Origin: Apis mellifera
Taxonomy: Eukaryota; Arthropoda; Insecta; Hymenoptera; Apidae
Reading direction: 5' to 3'
Assembly (NCBI RefSeq): GCF_003254395.2
Contig: NC_037645.1
Location: 9,609,229 to 9,673,228, forward strand
Length of the DNA: 64,000 nucleotides
Shown: positions 1-12,002 of the stretch, in pieces
How the letters are laid out: every line of letters begins with the position of its first letter
Position numbering within the stretch: position 1 is the first letter of the stretch
Translations under genes and position numbers: made by a program
Notes under the pieces: generated by a model
What the model was told of the DNA's origin: nothing
The model's database searches: none
The model's input: only the letters and a program-made list of their open reading frames with translations

Positions 1-925
1 GAAGGTAGTCATCACTGGAGGTGTCATTTCTGATTGATAGACGCGTTCATTGGCGGCCGGTAAAACCAATGAATCGAGGCGAATTAAAAATTAAAAAAAA
101 AATCGATTGGCAAATTTTCAAGGGAGAGATATCATTTTTCAGGTTAGGAGAGTATTCTCGAAACGTTTTCCTCCCCCCTCCCCTCCCTCCCCCCATTCGA
201 CACGTATCCGTATCGATGGATCCGGTTGGAGGAATATAAACTCTGTCCCAGTGGCACCGCTGAATATCTGTTGATGCCACCGCATCAGCTGACTACGAGA
301 CGCGTCAAGGCTACTGGAGAGATCAAATGAATAATGTACCCCTTTCAACCAGCTGCATAACTACATATCTCGGATCATTTTTAAGCCGGCTCGATCGATA
401 ATAGCGCGCGCGAGAACATCTTCACGAGAACACACTTTGAAAATTATCTTTCCGCTACGTGTTGTTCACGCGTGCAACAAACGAATACGGGTGCAAGAAA
501 CGATACTGATTTTTCATTTTACGCGCAGATATTTATCTCTGACCGGTTTCAGATTAGATTTTTAAGACTAGACTATCAACTATCAATGTAATCGATCTCG
601 TATTATTCATTACAATATATGATTTTTACGAAACGAGAAAAATAACGATGAAAACGTTGAGACGAATAGATTTGTCCGTTTATATGAAGAAAAATATTAT
701 GATAAAAGTAAAACGAATCGATATGTTTCATCATTTACGAAACATGTTTCGTTCGACGAAGAATTCTCCTTTTTCTTTTTTTCGAATCTTATAATTCAAC
801 CTAACCTCTAAATACATACACGCTTTGCTCCGTAAAAAAAAAAAAATATTACAATTCTGAAAAGAGAAACTACTTCGAAAAATACGCTCGCGATTTTCCT
901 GCTCACCGGTAACCAACGTGCACAA
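1..925. other. Non-repetitive AT-rich stretch without recognisable gene
   Basis: No open frame here has protein-like composition and I see no RNA gene. The only structured element is a C-run tract at 173-194, listed separately. A weak acceptor-like CAG followed by GTTAGG sits near 143 but lacks a convincing donor. Confidence 0.6.
173..194 (-). other. Potential G-quadruplex (minus strand)
   Basis: The plus strand has four C runs (173-178, 180-183, 185-187, 189-194) separated by single T residues. The minus strand is therefore G6-A-G3-A-G4-A-G6. Four G runs with three one-base loops is the arrangement known to give very stable quadruplexes. No gene boundary is visible beside it, so a role in transcription or replication is only inferred. 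Confidence 0.65.
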
Positions 926-1560
926 GTGCAAAAAAGGAAGAAGAAAAAAGCGGCTCATAAATCGACGCTAAAGAATTCGACCTTGCTCGAGACGTCCAGT
1001 CGAATCCTCATCACCGGAGAACCTATATATCCTGATCGATTCCACCGAACATGCCTCTCTCTGAACCCGTCCCTCTCTCTCTCTCCCTCTCTCTCTCTCT
1101 CGCACTCGGTGATCGATCCCCGGGAGCATAGCCAAAGAACCGGATCCGATGGCGCGCGGCTCGCATAAAGAAGCGCGAAAACGACGATAGTACGCGCGGT
1201 GACTTTGACGCCAACCAGCCAGCCAGCCAGCCAGCCATACAGCGCCCCAGCCACATCGTTGCCACAGCGTAACAACTGCGAAACTGCAAGCCAGTGCAAT
1301 CGTCGGCAGACGGGGCTAACTTCGCATGACGTCACCTTAGCCAGCGTATCATTTTTAGCCCACATATACAACCAAGCCGGCCGACCTCCTCCCCCTCCCT
1401 CGCCCCCAACCTTCGTACGCGTATGGGTGTATCGCGCGCGTATACGGCCGGAGGACTCGTGTGTGTGCGTGCATGCGCGCGGCACTCGCTCGTTGTGTGC
1501 GTGTGGACAGTGCGAGTGACCGAGTGCGCGGTATAGGCCAAACTCGACCAGCGATGGCTT
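926..1560. other. GC/CpG-rich unique block with CRE and short simple repeats
   Basis: GC-rich segment standing out from AT-rich flanks. It contains a (CT)n tract (about 1070-1101), a CCAG tetranucleotide run (about 1213-1236), C-rich clusters at 1386-1410, a perfect CRE palindrome (1327-1334) and a GT/GC-rich tail (1440-1540). Open frames on both strands are made of these simple repeats and are not credible proteins. It could be a promoter, an untranslated exon or an enhancer; nothing here decides between them. Confidence 0.45.
1327..1334. promoter_or_regulatory. Full palindromic CRE (TGACGTCA)
   Basis: Perfect 8-bp cAMP-response element, the binding site of CREB/ATF-type bZIP factors, inside a GC-rich block. 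An identical site sits at 11995-12002. Binding is inferred from the motif alone. Confidence 0.4.
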
Positions 1561-4320
1561 CGAATTGACCGATTACGTTCTTTTTTACGTATCTCGTTTC
1601 GCACGGGGATGGGACAAAATTTGTACGACTCGTATAACTATACGAACGTCTCGTAGGAAATGTTCGATTCAACGATGAGTTTGTTCGTTAGACGAGATAT
1701 TTTTAAGTCTTATTTTAGTAAATTTGTGGACAGAGATTATTCGAAGGAATCGTTGTGCTTGATTCTTTTTTTTTTTAGCATGATTTAGCTAAGTTGGAAA
1801 AATTTGTTCGTTAAAGTTATTACGAGGAATTAGGATTGGAAATGTGCGTTTGATAAATGGAGGAAATGAGAGACTATTTGGTTAACTGGTTAAATTAGAT
1901 CCTTTTTCTCGATGACGTAAACGGTTCGAAAGTCGAGTTTGTTCGGATTCGTAATCCCCGCGGATAGTTCGAGTACCTCTCTACTCGAGTGTAGACACGA
2001 GCTCATGTTTTTGTCGGAGGTGGTACGTTCCTCGATTGCATTGTGGGCGCTTTCCCTTGGCACTAGTGACCGAGCTGAAAACATTGCTCGCTCATACCGA
2101 GAGTTCTTGAGGACGATAGACTCGTGTAGTCTTTCCCTCAGCGGTTCTCAACCTTTAACGCTTCCTTTCCATGATTCTTTTCTTCCCAATATAATCAATC
2201 GTTGTTTCCTTAATACGAAGCGATCGAAATATACTTTTTATACTCTGTGATGAAAAAGCAATCGATTATCGATTAAAAAAAAATTATTATTCGAATAAGA
2301 TTGAAACGAAGCAAGCAACGAGATAATACGAAATTGCAAAAGTGTCGATGTAAGTTGGTGGCGGGGAGCGTTGGAAGCGAGAAAGGGAACGATACGTGGA
2401 TGCATGTAAGATGAAAGAACTCGCAAATGATGAGCAAGGTGGGGAATGAATGGGGGAATGAGCACGCTTTCAGCAACCGGGGTTCAAGTGCTTTTCGCAG
2501 GGACAGTTTCAAGGAAAGCACACAGAATTCAAAGCCTCGACAATTTTAGAAAATGCTATCCTTTAAGCATTTTCTCTCGACTTACTTTCCTTCCTTTTTT
2601 TTTTTAACATTTAAAAAAAAAAAATAATTGATGAAGTGACAAGTTGTAACTTGTTAGAAGATAATTGCAAATCACGTATCGTGATTTTGCAATTTTACTT
2701 TTTTAAAATATTGTCAAGCGAAATAATTCACTTAACGGATACTTTAGATTAGATTAATTGGAAAAAAAAATATAGATAATCAAAGTATCGAACTCGAACT
2801 ATTTATTCGCTCGAGTTAAGTAGAACAGGTGGGTGAGAAGTGTGACTTTTTGGTCAAGGAAAATGGCGGTTCGCCGAAGAAGCCGGAATGTGCATCGCTA
2901 GCGCGAAGAAAAAGACGAACCGAGGAGGAGGACAATAGCTGAGGATGCATTTTTGTCCCCGGGACGTTTGGTGAATCCGTAATAGCTATGGGAGTGGTTC
3001 CGTTCATCGAGATATCGCTATAAAACGCGCGGCACATCGCCACTTTCTTCAAACCACTTTCGAAAACACCTGTTACGCGTTAAATTTTGCCTCGATAAAT
3101 CATAATCGTCGATCTGCGTATATATATATATATATATATCGTTGAAGAATTTCGAAAGTCGTTTGAAAAATTTCGTCGAATTTTTAATAATTTTTCTTTC
3201 CTCTCTCTCTCTAAATATATATATTTGCAACGGAAATTCTATCATCTTTCAATTCCAGTTAAACCGAATCGTCTGTTCGCCAACGTCCTATTCTACTTGG
3301 CAACGATTTTGACACGTTATATCGAATACGTTCTTCTTTGGAATTCGAATGAGAATCGAACGAGCGATACGACGATTTTGAAATATCGTACACCTCTAAT
3401 GATGGAATAGTACGTCTTTGTTTGGAATAAGAATCGAAGGAGCATCCTTGATCCGTAGAAATCTGTGTTCAAGTTCGTATCGAACGTTCGTCGCCGGTTG
3501 GAATAAATCAATATTGAAAACAGTGGCGGACTAGATGCTCGCCAGCGCGAGCCAGTCGAGTCACGAGTGTAAAGGTTAGGTTTGCTTATCTCACGCGAAA
3601 GCCGCATTAATAATCCACGCTTGGCTGTTCCACGTTTGGTTAAATGGAACAGTAAACTCGGTTTTAAGCTGTTGTATAGGGGATCTAGTGATTTAACGAT
3701 CACCAACTCAGAACTTCAGTCCCTGTCTGTTATATTTTTCGTCTCGAGTTTCGAAACGTGAGGTTTCTCCTTCGATTCGCCCTCTACTCGTTTCGTTCGA
3801 CTTGCTTCTTTGTTTTGTTTTCTTTTTTTGCGCTCGAGACGACGCGACCGTTTCGACCGTTTGGAGTGTCATTAGCTCTAGGAACGTTTTTTAGTAGTTT
3901 GCGCGCTCGAAACAATCGCGATCGCGGTTGAAAGTTTACGAACGTTTTGCGAGCTACGTATTATAAGTTTACAGACAAAGTTTTCAAAGTTTTACATCAC
4001 AAGTCGCTTATCGATTTAATTTTAAACATCTTTCTGTTTCTCTCGCCGAGATATTGAATAATCATTTTTTCTGATTGCATCTTATCTTTATTTTCTTACC
4101 AATTCCAATTTCAAATTCTCTAGATATCGACGATAATTTTACCTCGATACGTGTTAAAAGTTCTTTTAACAAATTCTATAACCTTTTCTCAAATAATTTT
4201 GCTACAAAGTGTATCAAAATTTCAGACTCTGTAAAATCGTTTCAATAATACGAAAACTTCGTAACTGTATTATTGCAAAGCGTACGAATAAAATGATGTT
4301 GAAAAAAATTTATTATTTAA
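1561..4320. other. Mixed unique sequence, no gene recognised
   Basis: Moderately AT-rich non-repetitive DNA with A and T runs and a (TA)n tract at about 3119-3139. A short island (2815-3065) has a 78-codon minus-strand open frame of ordinary composition but without similarity I recognise. Nothing else is supportable. Confidence 0.5.
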
Positions 4321-4895
4321 GAAAAAGAAAATAAACTATCCGCGTCTATAAACTATCACAGTCCGCGTTCACTTTTCACATCCTAAACTGGTTTGTTCGA
4401 AATTACAAAAGCGAAATGTACGTCCGAATGTATCGTAACCTGTGCAAGGCTCTATCGGCTTGAAAACGCAACGTGCATGCTCGAAGAGCTGCTGAAAAGG
4501 CTTGCAGTCAGGGGTTGAGAGAGAGGGAGAGAGGGGGCGTGAGCCCTCTCCGCGTTGCATAACGCGCGCGTATAATGCAATTGCGGGCAGACTGGAACGC
4601 CTGTTAGCGTGGACGGCAGAAAGGAAGGCACACGGATAACCGGAGGCCAGGTCGTTGCGTGAACGGTGCGGCAAGTGCACGGTGTGCAATGAGAGGAGAG
4701 CGCGCACGCGACTCGACCGGTGTATCGGGATACCGGGGACGAAACTGCTGCTGGCGCAATTTGCGGCTCTCGACCCGCTCGAATTTCGTGGCGCGTGTCC
4801 CGATCGTTTCGTGAACCCGTTTGTTTCGTCCTTCGGACCGCCCTCCTTCGGTTTCGATAACGACGCGATAAATCGTGTCCGATCGATTCTTCGCG
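4321..4895. other. GC-rich unique block
   Basis: GC content rises from about 4490 to 4880. The block includes a GA-rich tract (about 4518-4540) and a CpG-dense stretch (4560-4810). Open frames of about 100 codons exist on both strands, as expected for locally GC-rich DNA. None resembles a known protein. Confidence 0.45.
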
Positions 4896-4899
4896 ATAA

Positions 4900-5340
4900 T
4901 TTTTATGATAATTTTTTTTTAATTAAAGTCGAGAGGGAAATTTTCACTTTTCACTTTTTTCAATAAATCTATTCAAATTTCTTTCGAGAAATGGAAAAGT
5001 TACTGAAGATTTGATTAGTTCGATAATTTATTTGTTAAATGATAATCGGGAATAATTGTAATGGCGAGGTTATACGAAAAGCTACGATTGATTATAATAA
5101 TAATTAAACTGTATCATTTCTCTGTGATTTTTGATGATAATTTTTAATTAACAGTCGAGAGAGAAATTTTCACTTTTCAAGAATCAAATTTCTTTCGAAA
5201 AATGGAAAAGTTATTAAAGATTTGATGGTTAGTTCGATAATTTATTTGTTCAAAAGATAATGATAATCGGGAATAACTGTAGTGGCGAACTTAGTCGAGG
5301 TTACACGAAAAGCTACGATCGATTACAATAACTACGAATG
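4900..5340. repeat. Two-copy direct repeat, unit about 225 bp
   Basis: Two diverged copies (about 4905-5130 and 5131-5340) share the order ATAATTTTT, a TCGAGAGRGAAATTTTCACTT block, a GAAAAATGGAAAAGTTA block, a TTCGATAATTTATTTG block and an ACGAAAAGCTACGA end. Copy 2 carries small indels. Confidence 0.75.
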
Positions 5341-5409
5341 TAAATGTTACTCGAGCATTTTAATAAGTAATTATTTAAAGTGAATTTTAACCCATTTATT
5401 CTTTTTCAG

Positions 5410-6312
5410 TTAATTTCCAATTTTGTCGATGAATTAACCAAAGTTTCGACTATGGAGGAGAGAAAAATTCTCTAGAATATTAATTTCTCCCTAAATTTCT
5501 AAAAAAAAAATCTAGAAATTTCGAACTCGAGATAAATTAACCAAAGTCTCGACTATCGATAGTATATATTTTAAGTTAGGGGAGAAAAATTCCCTAGAAT
5601 AATTATCCATGTTAATTTCTTTCTAAATTTCTAAAAAAAAAATCTAGAAAATTCGAACTCGAGATAAATTAACCGAAGTCTCAACTATCGATGATATTAT
5701 ATTTTAAGTTAGGGGAGAAAAATTCCCTGGGATAATCATTCATGTTAATTTCTTTCTAAATTTCTAAAAAAAAAAATCTAAAAATTTTAAACTCGAGATA
5801 AATTAACCAAAATCTCGACTATCGATAGTATATATTTTAGATTAGGAGAGAAAAATTCCCTAAAATAATTACCCGTATTAATTTCTCCCTAAATTTCTAA
5901 AAAAAAATCTAGAAAATTCGAACTCGAGATAAATTAACCGAAATTTCGACTATCGATGGTATATATTTTAGGTTAGAAAAGAAAAATTCCCTGGGATAAT
6001 CATTCGTGTTAATTTCTCCCTAAATTTTTAAAAAAAAATCTAGAAAATTCGAACTCGAGATAAATTAACCAAAGTCTCGACTATCGATAGTATATATTTT
6101 AAGTTAGGGGAGAAAAATTCCCTAGAATAATTATCCATGTTAATTTCTTCCTAAATTTCTAAAAAAAAATCTAGAAATTTCGAACTCGAGATAAATTAAC
6201 CAAAGTCTCGACTATCGATGATATATATTTTAAATTAGGGGAGAAAAATTCTCTAGAATAATTATTCATGTTAATTTCTCCCTAAATTTCTAAAAAAAAA
6301 ATCTAGAAATTT
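5410..6312. repeat. Minisatellite, about 132-bp unit, about 7 copies
   Basis: Each unit holds an A-run followed by TCTAGAAA, the string CTCGAGATAAATTAACC (recurring near 5526, 5659, 5792, 5924, 6056 and 6187), a CTATCGAT core and a GAGAAAAATTCCCT block. Alternate units have the perfect palindrome ACTATCGATAGT. Units are clearly related but differ by scattered substitutions. No coding content. Confidence 0.9.
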
Positions 6313-7784
6313 CAAAGTAGAGATGTGTTATTGATCCTAACGCGGATTGGACTGATACTGACAATACTACAGTATTATGAGCGTGGAAAATGTCGAGAAA
6401 GTCACGTTCGCACGATAAACCGAGTCCACCGCCGGGTGTCCTTAACACTTGGGTGCAATCGATGCAGTTTTTTTTTTTCGGTGCATTCTAGATAAGTAGT
6501 CTCGTGGTCTCGAACGTGACGTGGCCATCAGCGTTTGCGGTGAGTATCCTTCGAATTCCTTTGTTCTTGCCACCCTATTGGGGATCATCGGGCTCTTCGG
6601 ACCCGGTTTCAAGCGTTATTGGATTACGTTCTTTCTGCGGTTTCTTTCGACTCCGGCCAGCTCCGGTACACGTGGAGCGAATTTTTTCGATTATTTTCAC
6701 GCGAAGACGAATCGAAACGATTCAACGACGATACATAAATCTATAACATTAGGAACAAAATGCAAAAGTTAAGAACATATAATGATACGTGCAACGATTG
6801 CGTCGCGCCGTGCATGCAATTGAACTGAATCACCATTCTTATCCCTCTTTTCCTCTAACATTATGACCTACACTTTCTGACTCATCCCAAACTCGATCGT
6901 TTCACCACTGCTATTCTCCTAATCTTTTCCTCGAAGTCTTAAAAAAAATTCAACCGCCAGAAAACATTCTTTCTCTCTTTCCTTCTCTGTGAGAACGATT
7001 CTCTGTGAGAACGATCTCGTAAGCGATTATTTTTAACCGAAGATTCTCTTAAAAATTTCTCCTTCGTCTCGATTTTTATATTCCATACAAATTTCCAATA
7101 TAAATAAAATCGCACGAAACTCTAAATGACGAAATACACGTAACGTGCACTCATAACATAACCTCAAACATTGTAGCGTACAGCACGAAACCGTTATTTT
7201 CCTTTCTTTCTTTCTTTTTTTTTTTTTCTCAATCGGTAAAATTTTCGCCGATTTACGAGATGGATTTTCGACGGCTGTGCTCGTCGCTGCGGCTCTCCTC
7301 GGGCTCGAAGTCGCGTAAATATTTATCGGGAGACGAGGGGTCACTCGGCGGAAGTGGTAACATCGGGTATTGGTATAGGTCAGTTTATTTTCGAGCGGAA
7401 TACATTATCGATCCGGCCGTTAATCGTATATGTGTGTGTGCGTGTAGCACACACGACGGTGTAGCGGAGGTACACAAGTAGACCGGTTGCTGCCTTGTGT
7501 CGCTTATCTTATTTCACGTTTTTCTTCCTCTTTTTTCCCCCCTTTCCGTGGCCAATAAAAAATGGCGCGCTCGCACGACAGGGAACGTGAATCGTCAAAC
7601 CTTACCTTCTTATATTCTTCTCTAACTTCACCGTATCGTATCCGTTCCCGCGAATATAAATTTTTTTTTTCCATGACGAAGTGAAGTTTCTTTGTTAACT
7701 TTTGATGTATAGTTTTATAGATAGAAATATTTATTTTTATTATTATATTTTATATCTATTTTTATTATTATATTTTATTTACAT
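6313..7784. other. Unique region, possible splice donor near 6540, no gene recognised
   Basis: Non-repetitive DNA with GC-rich parts (6340-6700, 7250-7500), a T-rich tract (about 7194-7227) and a short GT-rich stretch near 7428-7445. A donor-like GCG|GTGAGTAT occurs at 6540. No matching acceptor or coherent coding frame could be joined to it. Confidence 0.4.
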
Positions 7785-8185
7785 TATTTTTTGGCAATCA
7801 AAGAAGAATCAAATTTTAAACTTTCTTTTCACGGAGGAAGAAATTTTTTAAGAAATGGATTTCTGAAAGTCCAGAAGATCTGATCTAAAATTTGATGAAT
7901 TTGAACCTCGCGTCCATTTATTATTTTTGGCAATCAAAGAAGAATCAAATTTTAAACTTTCTTTTTACGGAGGAAGAAATTTTTTAAGAAATGGATTTCT
8001 GAAAGTCCAGAAGATCTGATCGAAGCTCGCGTCCATTTATTATTTTTGGCAATCAAAGAAGAATCAAATTTTAAACTTTCTTTTTACGGAGGAAGAAATT
8101 TTTTTAAGAAATCGAGTAATGGATTTCTGAAAGTCCAGAAGATCTGATCTAAAATTTGATGAATTTGAAGCTCGCGTCCATTTGT
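7785..8185. repeat. Minisatellite, about 120-147-bp unit, 3 copies
   Basis: Three copies begin at about 7788, 7921 and 8041 with TTTTTGGCAATCAAAGAAG and end with CTCGCGTCCATTT. The middle copy lacks about 16 bp (AAAATTTGATGAATTT) after the GATCTGATC motif. Copies are very similar, suggesting recent amplification. Confidence 0.9.
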
Positions 8186-8858
8186 ATCGCGAATGGTAAG
8201 TGAAAATTTCAAGAAAGTTCAGCTAGATGACTTTCTAGAGCGAGTAAAAGATTCACTTTTGTGGGATTCGACGAGTACGGTCAAGCTTTCTCGTTCGCCA
8301 ACCGATTATTATTTTCTTTCTTTTTTTTCTCCCTCCCCTCCTTTCCACCTCTCGTCTTCCAAGAAAATCGTTTCTCATCGTGTCTTTTCTATGTTTGTAT
8401 GTCCAGTTTTTTTTTTAAAAAGAAGGGAACATGGAATAATATAATATAATCTCGCTCATTACTCACTTACGTAGCGAGTAATTTTATCGAATATCGATTC
8501 GATCTTCTTTGGTCATCTTGCTGCAAAAACGTGATCGTATTCCGCCGGCGAGAGTACACGATTCAAGATGAAGATTTCGAGATAAAATTTTTGCGCTTTC
8601 GAGTGTCGTGCATGTGGATTGAAATAACAAGCAAATAAAAGGGAAAATAAAAGAGGCCCCGATTAATCAGAAACGAGATTCTACCTCGCGTGGAAACGTG
8701 GACAAGTCTTACGTAACGTATCGGGCTTCTCTATCGAGTCTGAGGATCGTACGTATCGGTGATTCATACCGTGAAAATGGATAAAGCGATGAATAAGTCC
8801 GATAAGACAATCTCTTTCGCTCTTTGCTTGAGGACGGAAAATAATAATATCGAGGGAA
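8186..8858. other. Unique sequence, no gene recognised
   Basis: Contains T- and C-rich stretches (8308-8350) and an ATAAT run (8435-8452). The remainder has mixed composition. A short string near 8506 resembles the miR-9 seed but lacks a proper opposite arm and is not annotated as an RNA gene. Confidence 0.5.
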
Positions 8859-9320
8859 TTTTCTCTTTTGGATTAAAAATCGTTTTCAGGATACATTTTT
8901 ATTATTATTAGAAGAAAGAATAGTGATATTTAAAATTTATAAGGGATGATTTTTCTCTTTTGGATTAAAAATCGTTTTCAGGATATATTTTTATTATTAT
9001 TAGAAGAAAGAATAATGATGTTTAAAATTTATAAGGGATGATTTTTCTCTTTTGAATTAAAAATCATTTTCAGGATATATTTTTATTATTAGAAGAAGAA
9101 AGAATAATGATATTTAAAATTTATAAGGGATGATTTTTCTCTTTTGGATTAAAAATCGTTTTCAGGATATATTTTTATTATTATTAGAAAAAAAAATAAT
9201 GATATTTAAAATTTATAAGGGATGATTTTTCTCTTTTGGATTAAAAATCGTTTTCAGGATATATTTTTATTATTATTAGAAGAAAGAATAATGATATTTA
9301 AAATTTATAAGGGATGATTA
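8859..9320. repeat. Minisatellite, 92-bp unit, 5 copies
   Basis: The motif GATTAAAAATCGTTTTCAGG recurs near 8871, 8963, 9054, 9147 and 9239, a very regular 91-93 bp period. Each unit ends with ATTTAAAATTTATAAGGGATGA. Divergence between units is low. Confidence 0.92.
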
Positions 9321-9774
9321 ATTAATTTTAAATACAACTCGATATACAAAGTAGAATATTGAATATGTTTGTTGAATTATTTTAAAGGTTAAAATAAATA
9401 ATAACGTGTATTAAAAATTTTCAAAAGGTTTATTTATTAATTTATAAGTGATTGAAATTTGCTTAGATGAAGCAAGATGGAGAAAATTATGTATACTAAA
9501 CATATTGCAAATATATTATGCAGAGTTGGGCATTAACCCAAAAAGTGACTAATTGAAAATTTCGAATAATGTTACTTATTAAAATGAATAACATTTATTC
9601 ATATAGATATTATAGTCCATTCATTTTTCTCAGACGTTTGCTATTGCAATTATTTGCAATTATCATTACGTTTCGAACAATAACAATATAGAAATAATTT
9701 TATTCGTAACTTTTATTCGTAACTATTAAATTTTGCCTATCATTGTTTATATGTATGTTACATTATTCTTAAAA
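9321..9774. other. AT-rich spacer
   Basis: Strongly AT-rich DNA between two minisatellites. No coding frame or RNA gene seen. Confidence 0.55.
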
Positions 9775-10740
9775 ATTTAACGTTCCACAAATATATTACT
9801 GCATTGAAAAAGAGACCAAAATTACTCGTTAAAAATAAAGTTATTTTAAGTATTAAAATGACACTTTAACTATTCAATTTTATTTTAAAAATTCAATGTT
9901 CCACAAATATATTATATTCCATATGTCAAAAATATATTATTACATTAAAAAAGTGACCAAAATTAAAAATAAAGTTATTTTAAGTATTAAAATGACACTT
10001 TAACTATTCAATTTTATTTTAAGAATTCAATGTTCCACAAATACACTATTTTTCACAAATATATTATTGCATTGAAAATTAAAAATAAAGTTATTTTAAG
10101 TATTAGAATGACATTTTAACTATTCAATTTTATTTTAAAAATTCAACGTTCCATAAATACATTATATACATTATATTCCATATGTCAAAAATATATTATT
10201 GCATTGAAAAAGCCAAAATTAGACAAAAATTAAAAGTAAAGTTATTTTATTCAATTTTACTATATTATTTTAAAAATTCAATGTTTCACAAATACACTAT
10301 GTTCCACATGCTACAAATATATTATTGCATTGAAAAAATGACTAAAATTAAAAATAAAGTTATTTTAAATATTAAAATAATACTTTATTCAATTTTATTT
10401 TAAAAATTCAATGTTCCACAAATACAATATATACATTTATACAATAACATTCATACATAATACAATATATATTCCACAAATTTATTATTTCATTGAAAAT
10501 TAAAAATAAAGTATTTATGTTTTTATTATAATTTTAAGTATTAGAATGATACTTTAACTATTCAATTTTACTACATTATTTTAAAAATTCAACGTTCCAC
10601 AAATATATTATTGCATTGAAAATTAAGAATAAAGTTACTTTAAGTATTAAAATGACACTTTAACTATTCAATTTTACTACATTATTTTAAAAATTCCACA
10701 AATATACTATATACACTATTTTCCACAAATATTATAGAAT
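9775..10740. repeat. Degenerate AT-rich minisatellite, about 8 units of 100-180 bp
   Basis: The phrase TTCAAYGTTCCACAAATA recurs at about 9781, 9897, 10030, 10146, 10281, 10410, 10591 and 10690. It is usually followed by TATTATTGCATTGAAAA, an AAAATAAAGTTATTTTAAGTATT block and ACTATTCAATTTTA. Units vary in length through internal duplications and losses. In several units TTCAATG and CATTGAA form an inverted pair about 20 bp apart. Confidence 0.85.
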
Positions 10741-11560
10741 TGGGCATTAAAAATAACAAATTTCGAATAAAGTTACTTTAATCACTTGTTAAAATAATCT
10801 TTATTCTTTAACTTTAACTATTAAATTTTCACTGACCATATCAAATTATTCTAAAAAATTAAACACATTCCAATATACTATATACCTTGCAAAAAATTAA
10901 ATTAAACATTTTATTATTTAACAATGAACCGAGAGATATAGATATATTTCAGGAGTCGATAAAATTACGATGGAGCGTCTAGGAATCTAGGAAGATGGGA
11001 GTGGAGATTGTGGAGCATTAATTAATTAAACCGGTGATCAACAGGCATTGTTCGTTCATGTGAACGAAGGAAGCGATTCGAGCGGAAGAGAGAAGGCTTG
11101 CGCGGAGAACTCGATCGAGAGAGAGAGAGAGAGAGAGAAGAAAGGAGGAAGAGGGTTGTAGGTATCGTAATACAATACTATTAGTTGAACTTGAGCTACT
11201 TATGAATGACCTTGTCTGGTTCAGGCACAACAGCGCATCCAGCGCGGTGTCACGAGTGTCCTTTGACGCTCGTATGCGTGAATGTACGTCTTGTTGTGGC
11301 TGTGTGCTCATTGTGTTTTTTACGCGTCGGCTAACCCGAGTGTATATCAGAGACCCAGCTTGGATATCACAACAGGAGACGAGGTCTGTTTCGTTTGTCA
11401 CTGAAAACGTTTCTGCTATCAATGTTGCAAAATACCGGTGTTGCGTTTCCCCCACGGTTACTTCTTCTTGGCTCTTCTTCCTTCTACAACCTCTTTGGCT
11501 CCGTCCGAAAAGCAACAACACTTAATCTCCGACATCTGGCAACATTGTATAAACGCCGAG
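10741..11560. other. AT-rich spacer, then mixed unique block with (GA)n
   Basis: AT-rich to about 10940, then more balanced sequence. A GA tract lies at about 11109-11140. Open frames on both strands between 11018 and 11525 overlap each other and look like chance frames. No gene is recognised. Confidence 0.45.
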
Positions 11561-11994
11561 AACGCTCCCGCACTTCTCTGATTCAAATTGATTTCTTTTT
11601 TTTCAAGAATCAACAAATATCGTTCTAAATCAAATTGTTTATATAAATATTGTCAATTGACAATTTTTTTTTCAAAGAATTTCTCTGCTGTTCGTTGTTA
11701 ATGTTTATATTATATTATGATAATTATTGTTTTTTAAAGAAAATGTATTATCGAATATTTACATTCGTTACGAAATAGTAGATTTAGATTTTGGCAAACT
11801 CGATACTTTAGAAATTTTCGAATTCCCTGGCGCGTCCCCTCTAGCGATCGAACGACATTATTTTTGCTCTTCTGAAACCACTTTTCGAGGAGATCGAGAT
11901 CAACATCCTCATGAGAGGCACTCAAAAAAAAAAAAAAAATTCTACTCACAATAGTTCACCACTTTGATCAACTCTGTGATCGTAGATTTGCGAG
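11561..11994. other. AT-rich unique sequence with A15 run
   Basis: Mostly AT-rich, with an A run at about 11925-11939. No coding or RNA gene supported. Confidence 0.5.
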
Positions 11995-12002
11995 TGACGT
12001 CA
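11995..12002. promoter_or_regulatory. Full palindromic CRE (TGACGTCA)
   Basis: Second perfect TGACGTCA of the window, at the left edge of the 12.0-12.87 kb GC-rich block and followed by CGTAGCGAG. Suggests a bZIP (CREB/ATF) site; motif evidence only. Confidence 0.4.

Noticed and set aside
336..356. CCCCTTTCAACCAGCTGC, similar to miR-133
   Set aside because: Matches the 3' half only; the seed end differs and no complementary arm lies nearby.
6504..6772. Short frames around the donor-like GTGAGTAT at 6540 as a coding exon
   Set aside because: No ATG in good context, no upstream acceptor, and the frames continue through the donor without a conserved feature.
8506..8580. String starting TCTTTGGTCATCTTGCTG, similar to miR-9
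   Set aside because: Seed-like match only; the downstream partner pairs over about 8 bp (CAAGATGA) and the rest of the arm does not fold into a microRNA hairpin.
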